NCBI GenBank assembly: GCA_028822955.1
Contig: JAPKCL010000046.1
Span: forward strand, 1-13,073
Direction of reading: 5' to 3'
DNA: 13,073 bases
Origin: Candidatus Poseidoniaceae archaeon
GTDB taxonomy: Archaea > Thermoplasmatota > Poseidoniia > Poseidoniales > Poseidoniaceae
Each line of letters starts with the position of its first letter. The first letter of the stretch is position 1. Under the pieces are notes generated by a model. It saw nothing but the letters and a program-made list of their open reading frames with translations. It was not told the origin of the DNA and did no database searches. The position numbers were made by a program, and so were the translations under genes. Shown one piece after another: positions 5,850 to 13,073 of this stretch.

Positions 5850-7136
5850 ATGAACCCTAGTGCTGGTGATGGATTACTCAACTCCTATGCACAGACGAAG
5901 GTAGGAAACGATACCATTTTTGGATGGTGGGGCCGTTACCAAAAAGCCGTCGCAGAAGGTATTGATGCAGTCAATGGAACAATTGGGGCTTTACTCGAAG
6001 ACGATGGTTCTCTCGCCATCAACCAAGTTGTTGATGAAGCAATTCGAGTCGCTCCTGCCGTTGAAATCGCCGCTTATGCACCGTTGAAAGGACTTCCTGC
6101 ATTCCTTGATTTAGCCAAAACATTAGCACTTGGTGAACATCGAGAACCACTGCACGAATTGGGGATTTCTATGACGGCTACTGCCACACCAGGTGGCTCT
6201 GGCGCACTGTATCTCGCTGCAGCAAATTTCGCAAACAGAGGAGAGAAAGTATTGCTTCGCGACCGACATTGGGGCCCTTTCAAAGGTTTTTTGTCAGGTT
6301 GTGACCTTGGTTTTGAAACCTATCCACTCTTGCCTTCAACGCCAAATGATGTGCATCCGTTTGTCGATATTGAAGGTTTTCGAAGCCAACTCGCCTCACT
6401 TTGTTCGTCACAGGATAAAGTGATGATTTGGTTAAACGACCCAGCGCATAATCCGACTGGCCTCTCATTGACTCCAGAAGGGCGTATGGCCTTTTTAGAA
6501 GCGGTCATGGAAAGTGCTTCTTCCAACGAACATGTAGGACATACATTGCTTATCGATTCTGCATATCACCTGTATGCAGAGGACCCGCATGGGTGGGGAC
6601 AAACAGTTCGTGAAACGATTGAAGAAGGCTGGCCTTGGACGGAGAACTTACTGATCACGTTTGCTGTTTCACTCTCAAAATCACATACAATCTATGGACT
6701 ACGTACCGGTGCTTTGGTGAGTATTCACCCTGACGCTGAAGTCATTGAAAAGATTGGAACCGTGATGGGCGTCACTGGCCGACAAACCTGGTCTGCTGCA
6801 CCAAGAGTAGCTCAGTACACCATCAGTGAAATGCATTCATCTGCCGAGGGTGGAGATGCTTGGGGCAAAGAACGAGACCGATTGAAGTCTCTACTTGTGA
6901 CCAGAAGAGACCTTTTCAAGGAATGCTGTGAAAAACTCAATGTGCCTATCAATCCAACACATGATGGGTTTTTTGCTTGGTTAGAACACGATGACCCATC
7001 GACAGTTGCTGAAAAATGTGCTCAACAAAATGTCTTCCTCGTACCCCTTGAAGGTGGCGTTCGTATCGGGTTATGTGCTGTTCCCTTGGGACATATACCT
7101 CGTGTTGCTGAGGCCTTGGCTCAATCACTTAAATGA
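5850..7136 (+). CDS. PLP-dependent aminotransferase, class I (aspartate/aromatic type)
   Basis: Fold-type I PLP enzyme that probably transfers amino groups between an amino acid and a 2-oxo acid in the cytosol (428 aa). Residues equivalent to the aspartate-aminotransferase active site are visible: Trp141 in RHWGPFK; Asn201 in the NDPAHNPTG motif; Asp236 and Tyr239 (DSAYH); Ser274 and the Schiff-base Lys277 in SLSKSH; Arg285 in GLRTG; and Arg405 in VRIGLCAVP. The Lys-to-Arg spacing of 8 and the NPAHNPTG-like motif favour the aspartate/tyrosine aminotransferase group over alanine or histidinol-phosphate types. The two Arg residues suggest dicarboxylate or aromatic substrates. A GGAG-like sequence lies 4 nt before the ATG. 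The zinc-ribbon gene follows after 9 bp, so the two are probably translated from one mRNA. Exact substrate preference cannot be settled here. Confidence 0.92.
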   Translation: MNPSAGDGLLNSYAQTKVGNDTIFGWWGRYQKAVAEGIDAVNGTIGALLEDDGSLAINQVVDEAIRVAPAVEIAAYAPLKGLPAFLDLAKTLALGEHREPLHELGISMTATATPGGSGALYLAAANFANRGEKVLLRDRHWGPFKGFLSGCDLGFETYPLLPSTPNDVHPFVDIEGFRSQLASLCSSQDKVMIWLNDPAHNPTGLSLTPEGRMAFLEAVMESASSNEHVGHTLLIDSAYHLYAEDPHGWGQTVRETIEEGWPWTENLLITFAVSLSKSHTIYGLRTGALVSIHPDAEVIEKIGTVMGVTGRQTWSAAPRVAQYTISEMHSSAEGGDAWGKERDRLKSLLVTRRDLFKECCEKLNVPINPTHDGFFAWLEHDDPSTVAEKCAQQNVFLVPLEGGVRIGLCAVPLGHIPRVAEALAQSLK

Positions 7137-7145
7137 GGTATTTCC

Positions 7146-7520
7146 ATGCGAAACGTTCGTGAAAACTTTCTCATCGCGAGTATGATTTGTATACCTGCTG
7201 GCGCATTCTTTAGCGTTGCAGGGATCTATTCCTTGGCTGGAACAATCGGTTTGAGTGGAGTCGTACTTTTTTTAGTCGGAATGTCGATGAATTCGAACCA
7301 AGGCTTATCTCCGGAAGAAATCTCAAATTGGGCGCCTGAATCTACCCAACTGCCCGATGCTGGTCGAGTCATGTTTCGTGTTGACGTCACCTTGGATGAA
7401 CCGAAAAAATGTACAGTTCTTTGCGGACCTTGCGGACATTTAGAATCTCTTGAAACGGATCGTCCTGTCGAATATACATGCCCTGCCTGTTCGATTACTC
7501 TCTGGGATGAGGAAGAATAA
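7146..7520 (+). CDS. Small membrane protein with a C-terminal zinc ribbon
   Basis: Function not recognised (124 aa). Two hydrophobic helices lie at about 8-27 and 30-48 with only a short turn between them. After a linker, the tail carries two CxxC knuckles, Cys93-GP-Cys96 and Cys112-PA-Cys115, with a further Cys89. This is a zinc-ribbon or rubredoxin-like arrangement of about 25 residues, followed by an acidic end (WDEEE). The protein therefore looks like a membrane hairpin presenting a metal-binding domain, probably on the cytoplasmic side. A GAGGT sequence overlaps the stop of the aminotransferase gene and sits 6 nt before the ATG, a clear ribosome-binding site that supports this start and translational linkage. 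Zinc binding is inferred from the motif. Confidence 0.82.
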   Translation: MRNVRENFLIASMICIPAGAFFSVAGIYSLAGTIGLSGVVLFLVGMSMNSNQGLSPEEISNWAPESTQLPDAGRVMFRVDVTLDEPKKCTVLCGPCGHLESLETDRPVEYTCPACSITLWDEEE

Positions 7521-7606
7521 CTGGCAAAAGCAAGAAGTCAGGAAAAAGCCTCGTACGGACTGTTTCACTCCATAGAATTGAAGGGCATGAATCATTACGA
7601 ACCAAC

Positions 7607-9091
7607 ATGGACGCAGACGCTTTGCTCAACCCTGAGCGTAGAATGTTACGCGTCATGCAGGGGAAAAGTGGCCATGATTGGACGCTTGCTGAAATTCTCA
7701 GTGCTTGTGAGTGGGTTGACCAAGCAATTGCTGTCGGAGCAGGGCATGGCCTCAGTAATGTCGGTTTTGTTACAACTACTGAAACCAGTTCAGCCATTGT
7801 TCGTCTTGCAGACGAAGGACAGAAAGCGATGAGCAATGGACTTCTTGAAGCTCGTATTTGGAAATGGATTTCAGACTCTGAGACGCCGAGGATGGCAGAC
7901 TTACAATCACAATTTGAACGCCACGAAGCAGGGCCTGGTGTTGGGCTCTTGAAGCGGCTCGGGGTTCAACTTGAAGGCGGAGTTTTTGTCGCTGCTAACC
8001 CTGCTTCTGTCGACACGGGTATCGAAGCACGTACAGCATTCATTGAGTCTTTACCAGCAGCCGCAGAAGCACTTGATGTTGACCTACTGGAACATTTCAA
8101 ATCTCGCCGAGGATTGATTGAATCGGTGATTTCAACCACACGCACTTGGTGCATAACACCACAAGGCCAATCCGTCGAGAGTGCGGCGTTAATTGAGAAG
8201 CAATCCATCAGTGAAATCACGACTGAGTTACTTCAATCGGACGCTTGGAAAGATGCAGACTACCGACCCTTCGATGTGACTCTTGAATCTGCAACACCCC
8301 GTACCGGTCGAAGCCATCCAATGCAGGCTTTGATTGAACGTGTTCGAAGTATTTTCTTGGAGATGGGGTTTTCAGAATTAGTCGATGATTATGTTCAAAC
8401 TGCGGGATGGAACATGGATGCATTATTTATTCCACAAGACCATCCTGCTCGAGAAATGCAAGACACATTCTACCTTGAGAACCCAAAATCAATCGAACTA
8501 CCAAAACACCTTACCGATGCATGGGGAGCAATCCATGAACACGGTGGAGAAACTGGCTCGGTTGGATGGGGTGGAAAGTTTTCCGCTGAAACTTCCGAGA
8601 AAGGTTTGTTGCGAACACATACAACTGTCAACACTATCCAATATCTTGCAGCAAATCCCAAAGATGCCTGTCGAGTATTTTCAGTCGACCGTGTGTTTAG
8701 AAAAGAAGCAATCGACCGTACACACTTACCTGAGTTCCACCAAATTGAAGGAATCATAATGGAGGAAGGGGCAAACCTGCAAATGCTTGTTGCCACCCTC
8801 AAAACGTTCTATGCCAAGATGGGCTACCCTGAAGTTCGAGTCCGTCCTGCATATTTCCCTTACACAGAACCGAGCCTTGAGATCGAAGTGAAGTGGCGAG
8901 GTAAATGGCTTGAATTGGGTGGAGCAGGAATATTCAGACCTGAAGTCACAGAACCGCTCGGAATTTCATCTCCCGTTCTTGCTTGGGGCATGGGTCTTGA
9001 ACGATTGGCTATGTTGGTTCTTGGCCTTGATGATATTCGACAACTCTACATCTCAGATTTGGAGTGGTTGCGAAATCAACCAATCCTTTGA
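7607..9091 (+). CDS. pheS: Phenylalanyl-tRNA synthetase alpha subunit (archaeal/eukaryotic type)
   Basis: Catalytic subunit of PheRS, which charges tRNA-Phe; it works as an (alpha-beta)2 enzyme in the cytosol. The 494-aa length and N-terminal winged-helix-like region (about 1-180) are typical of archaeal/eukaryotic alpha subunits rather than the shorter bacterial form. The class II core begins near 237 with motif 1 (HPMQALIERVRSIFLEMGF). It continues through QDHPAREMQDTFYL (277-290), RTHTTVNT (336-343) and motif 2 (RVFRKEAIDRTHLPEFHQ, 362-379). FPYTEPS is at 417-423 and the core ends with motif 3 (GMGLERLAML, 461-470). The start ATG lies 86 bp after the zinc-ribbon gene. The pheT partner is not in the window, so the subunits are unlinked here or separated by other genes. 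Confidence 0.97.
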   Translation: MDADALLNPERRMLRVMQGKSGHDWTLAEILSACEWVDQAIAVGAGHGLSNVGFVTTTETSSAIVRLADEGQKAMSNGLLEARIWKWISDSETPRMADLQSQFERHEAGPGVGLLKRLGVQLEGGVFVAANPASVDTGIEARTAFIESLPAAAEALDVDLLEHFKSRRGLIESVISTTRTWCITPQGQSVESAALIEKQSISEITTELLQSDAWKDADYRPFDVTLESATPRTGRSHPMQALIERVRSIFLEMGFSELVDDYVQTAGWNMDALFIPQDHPAREMQDTFYLENPKSIELPKHLTDAWGAIHEHGGETGSVGWGGKFSAETSEKGLLRTHTTVNTIQYLAANPKDACRVFSVDRVFRKEAIDRTHLPEFHQIEGIIMEEGANLQMLVATLKTFYAKMGYPEVRVRPAYFPYTEPSLEIEVKWRGKWLELGGAGIFRPEVTEPLGISSPVLAWGMGLERLAMLVLGLDDIRQLYISDLEWLRNQPIL

Positions 9092-9177
9092 CGGCGTTTG
9101 AAGTGAATGGCTAGACCAGCCGATAGCACATCTATTCATCAATCGAGTATTTAGGCAAAGAGAATTGAGGCGTGCTT

Positions 9178-9210
9178 GTAGTCCCCTGTAAATCTTGATT
9201 TTAGGACTAC
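9178..9210 (+). promoter_or_regulatory. 7-bp inverted repeat in the leader of the DEAD-box helicase gene
   Basis: gtagtcc (9178-9184) and ggactac (9204-9210) are perfect inverted copies with a 19-nt spacer, ending 18 nt before the helicase ATG. If transcription starts upstream (TATA-like tatttag at 9149-9155), the repeat would be a 5'-UTR hairpin. If the gene is leaderless, the T-rich gattttag (9197-9204) would be the promoter box and the repeat would flank it like an operator. It could also serve as a terminator for pheS. The choice cannot be made from sequence. Confidence 0.35.
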
Positions 9211-9228
9211 CAACGGAACAGGATTTCA

Positions 9229-10572
9229 ATGACTGACTTTCAATCTCTTGGTCTTTCAGAGACCTTACTTCGCGCTGTAAAATCGGAGGGTTATACCACC
9301 CCAACACCTGTTCAGGAACAATCAATTCCACCTCTCTTAGAAGGTCGGGATGTGCTGGGCGTCGCCCAAACTGGGACCGGTAAAACTGCAGCATTTGCAT
9401 TACCAGTTCTACAAATCATGGGTCGGAAGCAACCTCAAGGTAAGCGATTTATTCGAGCGTTAATTCTTTCACCGACTCGAGAACTTGCGGCTCAAATCGA
9501 TGAACGTTTTGCTGCATACAGTGAGCATATGGATGTTCGGCATCGTGTCATCTTTGGAGGAGTGAATCAAAATCCACAAGTTCGTGCTTTGCAAAAAGGC
9601 TTGGATATTCTTGTGGCAACTCCTGGTCGCTTGTTAGATCTCATCGGTCAAGGTCACATTGACCTTGGAAGAGTTGAATTTTTCGTTCTCGATGAAGCAG
9701 ACCGAATGCTCGACATGGGATTCATTCGAGACATTGAGAAGGTCATCAAACTCTTACCAAAGAAACGCCAAAACTTGTTGTTCAGTGCGACAATGCCAAA
9801 ATCAATTGCAAAACTTGCTGGAAGTTTCCTGAACAATGCCGTGATGGTCGATGTCAGTCCGAAAGAGTTGACTGTTGACCGTATTCAACAGAAAATTATG
9901 TTCTTGAGAAAAGCCGATAAACGACGCTTGTTAGTTCAACTCATCAAGGATGAACGAGTTCAACGTGGCATCGTCTTCACTCGGACAAAGCACGGTGCAA
10001 ATCGATTGGTCAAGCAACTCGACCAAAGCAATATTTCAGCTGCAGCAATACATGGAAACAAAAGTCAAGGTGCACGCACAAAGGCATTAGCCGGATTTAA
10101 AGATGGAACGATTCCAATTCTTGTTGCAACTGATATTGCAAGTCGAGGGATCGACGTCGATGGAATTACCCACGTGTTCAATTATGATTTACCAAACGAA
10201 CCGGAAAGCTATGTTCACCGAATTGGACGAACAGCACGTGCAGGTAAGAGCGGCATAGCCTACGCTTTCTGCGACGACTCAGAAAGCGGCTACCTTGTTG
10301 GGATTCAGGATTTGATTGAAAAAGAGATTCCTGTTGATAGCAGCCATGAATTCCACTTTGTTGGTGCGATTCCGAAACCTGGACAAAAGGCTGGTAAAAT
10401 TAAAGAAAAGTCTGGGACTAAAAAACGCCCACGAGATAACAACCGTAACCAACAATCACGAGGTAATTCACAGAGTGCCTCTCGCCCTCAGCAGAATAAC
10501 CGTGGTGGTGGGGGTCGAAACAACAACTCTCGCTCACAAAGGCAAGGCGATTCTCGACAACGTCGAGATTGA
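9229..10572 (+). CDS. DEAD-box ATP-dependent RNA helicase, RhlE-like, with basic Asn/Gln/Gly-rich tail
   Basis: Superfamily 2 RNA helicase that unwinds short RNA duplexes, probably in ribosome assembly or RNA turnover, often at low temperature. All motifs are intact: Q motif (Phe4, Gln29), Walker A AQTGTGKT (46-53), PTRELA (82-87), GG (110-111), TPGR (131-134), DEAD (155-158), SAT (186-188), VFTRTK (249-254), ATDIASRGIDV (300-310) and HRIGRTAR (330-337). From about 385 to 447 the sequence is low-complexity and rich in Arg, Asn, Gln, Ser and Gly, a typical unstructured RNA-binding tail. The motifs and organisation resemble bacterial RhlE/CshA enzymes, so transfer from bacteria is possible (inference). 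An AGGA sequence lies shortly before the ATG. The gene is convergent with the NYN gene, 69 bp apart. The inverted repeat in its leader may regulate it. Confidence 0.95.
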   Translation: MTDFQSLGLSETLLRAVKSEGYTTPTPVQEQSIPPLLEGRDVLGVAQTGTGKTAAFALPVLQIMGRKQPQGKRFIRALILSPTRELAAQIDERFAAYSEHMDVRHRVIFGGVNQNPQVRALQKGLDILVATPGRLLDLIGQGHIDLGRVEFFVLDEADRMLDMGFIRDIEKVIKLLPKKRQNLLFSATMPKSIAKLAGSFLNNAVMVDVSPKELTVDRIQQKIMFLRKADKRRLLVQLIKDERVQRGIVFTRTKHGANRLVKQLDQSNISAAAIHGNKSQGARTKALAGFKDGTIPILVATDIASRGIDVDGITHVFNYDLPNEPESYVHRIGRTARAGKSGIAYAFCDDSESGYLVGIQDLIEKEIPVDSSHEFHFVGAIPKPGQKAGKIKEKSGTKKRPRDNNRNQQSRGNSQSASRPQQNNRGGGGRNNNSRSQRQGDSRQRRD

Positions 10573-10641
10573 TGCTAAACTCAACGGCAACTTGCTCTCA
10601 TCTTGGAGCCCCTTACCTTCATGACTTTCCTTGAAGGATTT

Positions 10642-12042
10642 TCACTGATGGTCTTTGTTCCGGATGAAGAAATTGAATTTTGGCCCAGTACCTTCGACCT
10701 CGACGGAATCGTTCAGATATTCTCGAATGGTACTGATATACGATTGCGATTTCTTAAGCCCAGCCCTGATGTTAAACGCTTCTTTTCCGGTATCGGACCA
10801 ATTATTCGCTCGTTGAAATTCGATAATTGCCATTCCTAATTTTTGGGAATCTGTTGCACCAGCAAGTATGAGCTGTAAGATATAAGGCTTGAAGTCCCAT
10901 TCCAAAGAACTCTTTTGGACGGCTTTTCGCGACACATTTGGACTCGCTTTTTGTGGTTTCGTTGGACTTAAAAATTGACTCACCTTTTGGAAATATCGAT
11001 CGACGTTCTCTCTGTAAAGTTCCTTCTCCTCAATGTATTCTGCTTGGCCTGTTCTCGAATATATATCTTCCAACATTGATTGAACCATGAGATCTGGATG
11101 CATGTCTAATGCTTGCTGAGTGATGGACTTAAATTCGCCATCAGTTGAAAATGCACGTAAAATTGGCTTCAAGACCATACTTGTTCGGCTTTTAGAAACG
11201 ACCCCCGATTCTTTGAGTGATTCGACACATTCTTTATAGGTCGAAAAACCATTATAATTCGAGATAAACCAATTCACTGATTGAGCGAAGTCTTCGGGTT
11301 CCCGAGGAAGTCGTAATCCCTTATTTGCTGTATTCAAATAGGGGACTGATGGATGACGAGTGGTCTTACTTCCCGTATTTTTGGAATCGGAAAGGTCGGG
11401 GATTTTCTTCGAGGGTTGGGGTGTTGAGTTACTCGCCTGTTTTGCCGATGGTTTCGATTGTTTTCCTTTTGCCGACTTTTTATTTTGTTTCGAGTCTTTC
11501 TTTTCCCCTGCCTGCTTCGCTATCTTCTGAACCTTGACTTTTGGTTGGCTCAGTACCGAAGCGGTAACAGGCGGGATTATTTTGAGAACTTCAGAAGCAG
11601 AATTTACAATCATCTTTGCTGGTGCTTTATTGGATGTTACCCAAACAGATGTCCATCCAGGGACTGATTTGATTTTTTCGAGTAAATGTGTGAATCCTTT
11701 GTCTCCATGAAAACTAATGTAGACAACTCCAGTTACGCCTCGTTCTGAAAAATCCCTCACTGATTCATAGGCATCTAAGGACATCATAATATCTGCATTA
11801 TTATCACCTGAATCAGCTTGAACTAGACGAAAGCCTGCGTTCCTATATTTTTTACTTTCAACACTCTTTGCACTCCATTTTGAATAGGAGTACATCTGTT
11901 TTGCATCAGCACCAAAATGGGTTTCAATTGATTCTCGTATTGAATCTGGTTGTGCACGAGCGTTTTCCGCATCAACATAAACCAGAGCAATTTGTTTATT
12001 CTCCGGAGAGGGCTCCTTTCTAAACCTGTCAAAGAGTCCCAT
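10642..12042 (-). CDS. NYN-domain (PIN-like) protein with lysine-rich linker and unassigned C-terminal region
   Basis: Numbered from the ATG at 12042 (466 aa), residues about 17-155 match the NYN/LabA-like PIN fold, a family of RNases: ALVYVDAEN supplies Asp24 and Asn27, NADIMMSLDAYE supplies Asp84 and Asp90, and ISFHGDKGF supplies Asp114. Typical NYN proteins read SGDSDF at the last motif; here the second Asp is Gly, so metal binding or activity may be altered. A Lys/Ser/Pro-rich linker (about 165-230) joins a helical region (245-360) and a second one (380-460) that could be a winged helix; I recognise no named family in them. The longer frame begins with a TTG at 12063 and is less likely. 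A TATA-like atttatgt (12078-12071) precedes the start, and a 6-5-6 palindrome lies immediately before the ATG. Role inferred as RNA processing or binding. Confidence 0.8.
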   Translation of the reverse strand: MGLFDRFRKEPSPENKQIALVYVDAENARAQPDSIRESIETHFGADAKQMYSYSKWSAKSVESKKYRNAGFRLVQADSGDNNADIMMSLDAYESVRDFSERGVTGVVYISFHGDKGFTHLLEKIKSVPGWTSVWVTSNKAPAKMIVNSASEVLKIIPPVTASVLSQPKVKVQKIAKQAGEKKDSKQNKKSAKGKQSKPSAKQASNSTPQPSKKIPDLSDSKNTGSKTTRHPSVPYLNTANKGLRLPREPEDFAQSVNWFISNYNGFSTYKECVESLKESGVVSKSRTSMVLKPILRAFSTDGEFKSITQQALDMHPDLMVQSMLEDIYSRTGQAEYIEEKELYRENVDRYFQKVSQFLSPTKPQKASPNVSRKAVQKSSLEWDFKPYILQLILAGATDSQKLGMAIIEFQRANNWSDTGKEAFNIRAGLKKSQSYISTIREYLNDSVEVEGTGPKFNFFIRNKDHQ

Positions 12043-12043
12043 A

Positions 12044-12060
12044 GTAACACGATATGTTAC
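12044..12060 (-). promoter_or_regulatory. Palindrome just upstream of the NYN gene start
   Basis: gtaaca (12044-12049) and tgttac (12055-12060) form a perfect 6-bp inverted repeat with a 5-nt centre, one base upstream of the ATG at 12042. With a TATA-like element at 12071-12078, transcription would start inside or at the edge of this repeat, which is where a repressor could block initiation. A regulatory role is an inference from position and symmetry. Confidence 0.4.
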
Positions 12061-12124
12061 CAACGGCGAAACATAAATCTTTGCAACAGCGTTTCACACT
12101 GATTGCGGTGTTCAAGCAATGAAA

Positions 12125-12174
12125 ATAAACTGAAAACGCCAAGGTTAACGCGTTGATTTCACGCAGATAACCTT
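12125..12174 (-). terminator. Hairpin plus T-rich stretch downstream of the SDR gene
   Basis: On the minus strand, AAGGTTA (12174-12168) and TAACCTT (12147-12141) pair perfectly with a 20-nt loop that contains the palindrome aacgcgtt (12147-12154). The hairpin begins 2 nt after the SDR stop codon. Downstream the minus strand is T-rich (12137-12121, with runs TTTT, TTT and TTTT). Archaeal terminators are mainly U-rich tracts, so this is a reasonable end for the SDR transcript ahead of the NYN promoter. Confidence 0.45.
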
Positions 12175-12176
12175 CT

Positions 12177-13073
12177 TCAAATTTCAAACTGAATGCCCGT
12201 AACCTTCTCAGTCAGTTCCCAGAGTCGGCGAGCAACGTCTTCATCTGCTGCACGATCAGTGATTTTTGCTTTACCAGTCCAGCCTCTTGCCTCAAGAGAG
12301 CCTATAGGACCCCAGTAACGGTGTATGAGTGCATCGGGTTCAGTGGCTGCATAAAGTGTAGGAGCAGCACCTTTGACGGGTGCTATTCCGAAAAGTGGAT
12401 TCAGAATTCGCCATGCCATAGAGTGCCGTTGCAAATCAGTAGCAGAATAACCTGGATGACTTCCGAGAGATTCGATATGGGAACCTGCTGCTTTGAGGCG
12501 ACGGTCGAGTTCAAGAGCAAACAGAAGATTTGCCAGTTTGCTTTGACTGTACATTCCCCACTTGTTGTACTTTTTATTCTCGCCGTTGATGTCTTCAAAG
12601 TCTATTTGACCCGACCAGTGAGCGATACTTGAAAGTGTGACAATACGAGGTGCTTCGGCAGCTGTAAGGAGCGGCAACAGTTGGGAAGTGAGAGCAAAGT
12701 GGCCAAAGTGATTTGTACCAATCTGTAATTCAAATCCATCTTTTGTGACGGACTTTGGGGGAATCATGACACCAGCATTGTTAATCAGAATATCGAGATG
12801 TTTGTGAGATTTCTTCATTTGATTGGCAAAAGTTTCGATGCTTACAAGGTCTGCAAGATCAAGAAGTTGTACAGTGATGTTGGCATTCGGAGAGGTCTTG
12901 AGCATCTTTGACTTTGCAGATTCCGCTTTCTCTTCATTACGACATGCAAGAATAACGTGTGCACCTTTGTCTGCCAAAGTGAGTGCCATATGATAGCCGA
13001 TTCCGGTATTTGAACCAGTTACTACTGCGGTTTTTCCACTTTGGTTTTGAGTGTGTTCAGCCTTCCATTTAAT
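12177..13073 (-). CDS. Short-chain dehydrogenase/reductase, 5' end cut by the window edge
   Basis: NAD(P)-dependent oxidoreductase of the classical SDR superfamily. The reading frame is open to the last base of the window, giving 298 visible codons; an internal ATG at 12989 is not the start because it would delete the cofactor motif. In visible-residue numbering, the Rossmann motif TGSNTGIG is at 19-26, the second strand ends ACRN (Arg45, suggesting NADP(H)), NNAG is at 98-101, catalytic Ser149 lies in TLSS, and Tyr175 and Lys179 in YSQSK. The sequence SGKTAVVTG at 12-20 and the overall pattern resemble retinol-dehydrogenase / protochlorophyllide-reductase-like SDRs of general oxidoreductase type. 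The substrate is unknown. The true start probably lies only a few codons beyond the edge, judging from where related proteins begin (inference). Confidence 0.92.
   Translation of the reverse strand: MKWKAEHTQNQSGKTAVVTGSNTGIGYHMALTLADKGAHVILACRNEEKAESAKSKMLKTSPNANITVQLLDLADLVSIETFANQMKKSHKHLDILINNAGVMIPPKSVTKDGFELQIGTNHFGHFALTSQLLPLLTAAEAPRIVTLSSIAHWSGQIDFEDINGENKKYNKWGMYSQSKLANLLFALELDRRLKAAGSHIESLGSHPGYSATDLQRHSMAWRILNPLFGIAPVKGAAPTLYAATEPDALIHRYWGPIGSLEARGWTGKAKITDRAADEDVARRLWELTEKVTGIQFEI

Noticed and set aside
11325..11667. Plus-strand frames with hydrophobic stretches opposite the NYN linker.
   Set aside because: They are the antisense of the Lys-rich linker, which yields Phe/Leu-rich peptides automatically.
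12987..12989. ATG as start of the SDR gene.
   Set aside because: The frame continues upstream through the TGSNTGIG cofactor motif to the window edge.
1..13073. CRISPR array, insertion sequence, integrase, toxin-antitoxin or restriction system.
   Set aside because: No regularly spaced direct repeats, terminal repeats with a transposase, or defence-type protein motifs were seen on either strand.

Overview
The window looks like a piece of a marine planktonic archaeon, most likely Marine Group II / Poseidoniales (Euryarchaeota). The case rests on an archaeal-length PheRS alpha subunit, a tRNA-Thr with archaeal-type U73 and no encoded CCA, a TATA-like box 26 nt upstream of an ATG, and moderate base composition. 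A bacterial-type set (FolD, VOC/glyoxalase, RhlE-like DEAD-box helicase) sits among these, a mixture often seen in that group. The lineage is inferred, because no rRNA or ribosomal protein is present. All genes appear intact except the short-chain dehydrogenase cut by the right edge.

Layout. The left edge (1-177) has no gene but carries a perfect 12-bp inverted repeat and a TATA-like box. Plus-strand block 178-2469: a PAP2/AUR1-type lipid phosphatase-phosphotransferase with an extracytoplasmic domain, then a divergent TatC-like protein whose end overlaps the convergent PHP gene by 17 bp. Minus-strand block 5717-2453, in reading order: tRNA-Thr(UGU), VOC/glyoxalase-like protein, FolD, a two-helix membrane protein of unknown function, and a TrpH-like PHP phosphoesterase. 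Plus-strand block 5850-10572: an aspartate/aromatic-type aminotransferase, a membrane-anchored zinc-ribbon protein, PheS, and a DEAD-box RNA helicase. Minus-strand block 13073-10642: an SDR oxidoreductase (partial), then a NYN-domain protein with an unusual active site.

Functional themes are housekeeping: translation (tRNA-Thr, PheS, RNA helicase), one-carbon and amino-acid metabolism (FolD, aminotransferase), envelope (PAP2, TatC-like) and RNA/nucleotide processing (PHP, NYN). I found no CRISPR array, insertion sequence, phage genes or defence island. The points most worth a second look are the TatC-like protein lacking the usual signal-peptide-contacting glutamates, the NYN protein with an altered GDxDF motif and an inverted repeat at its start, a repeated PxLDDLF motif in the unknown membrane protein, and several perfect inverted repeats in the intergenic regions.
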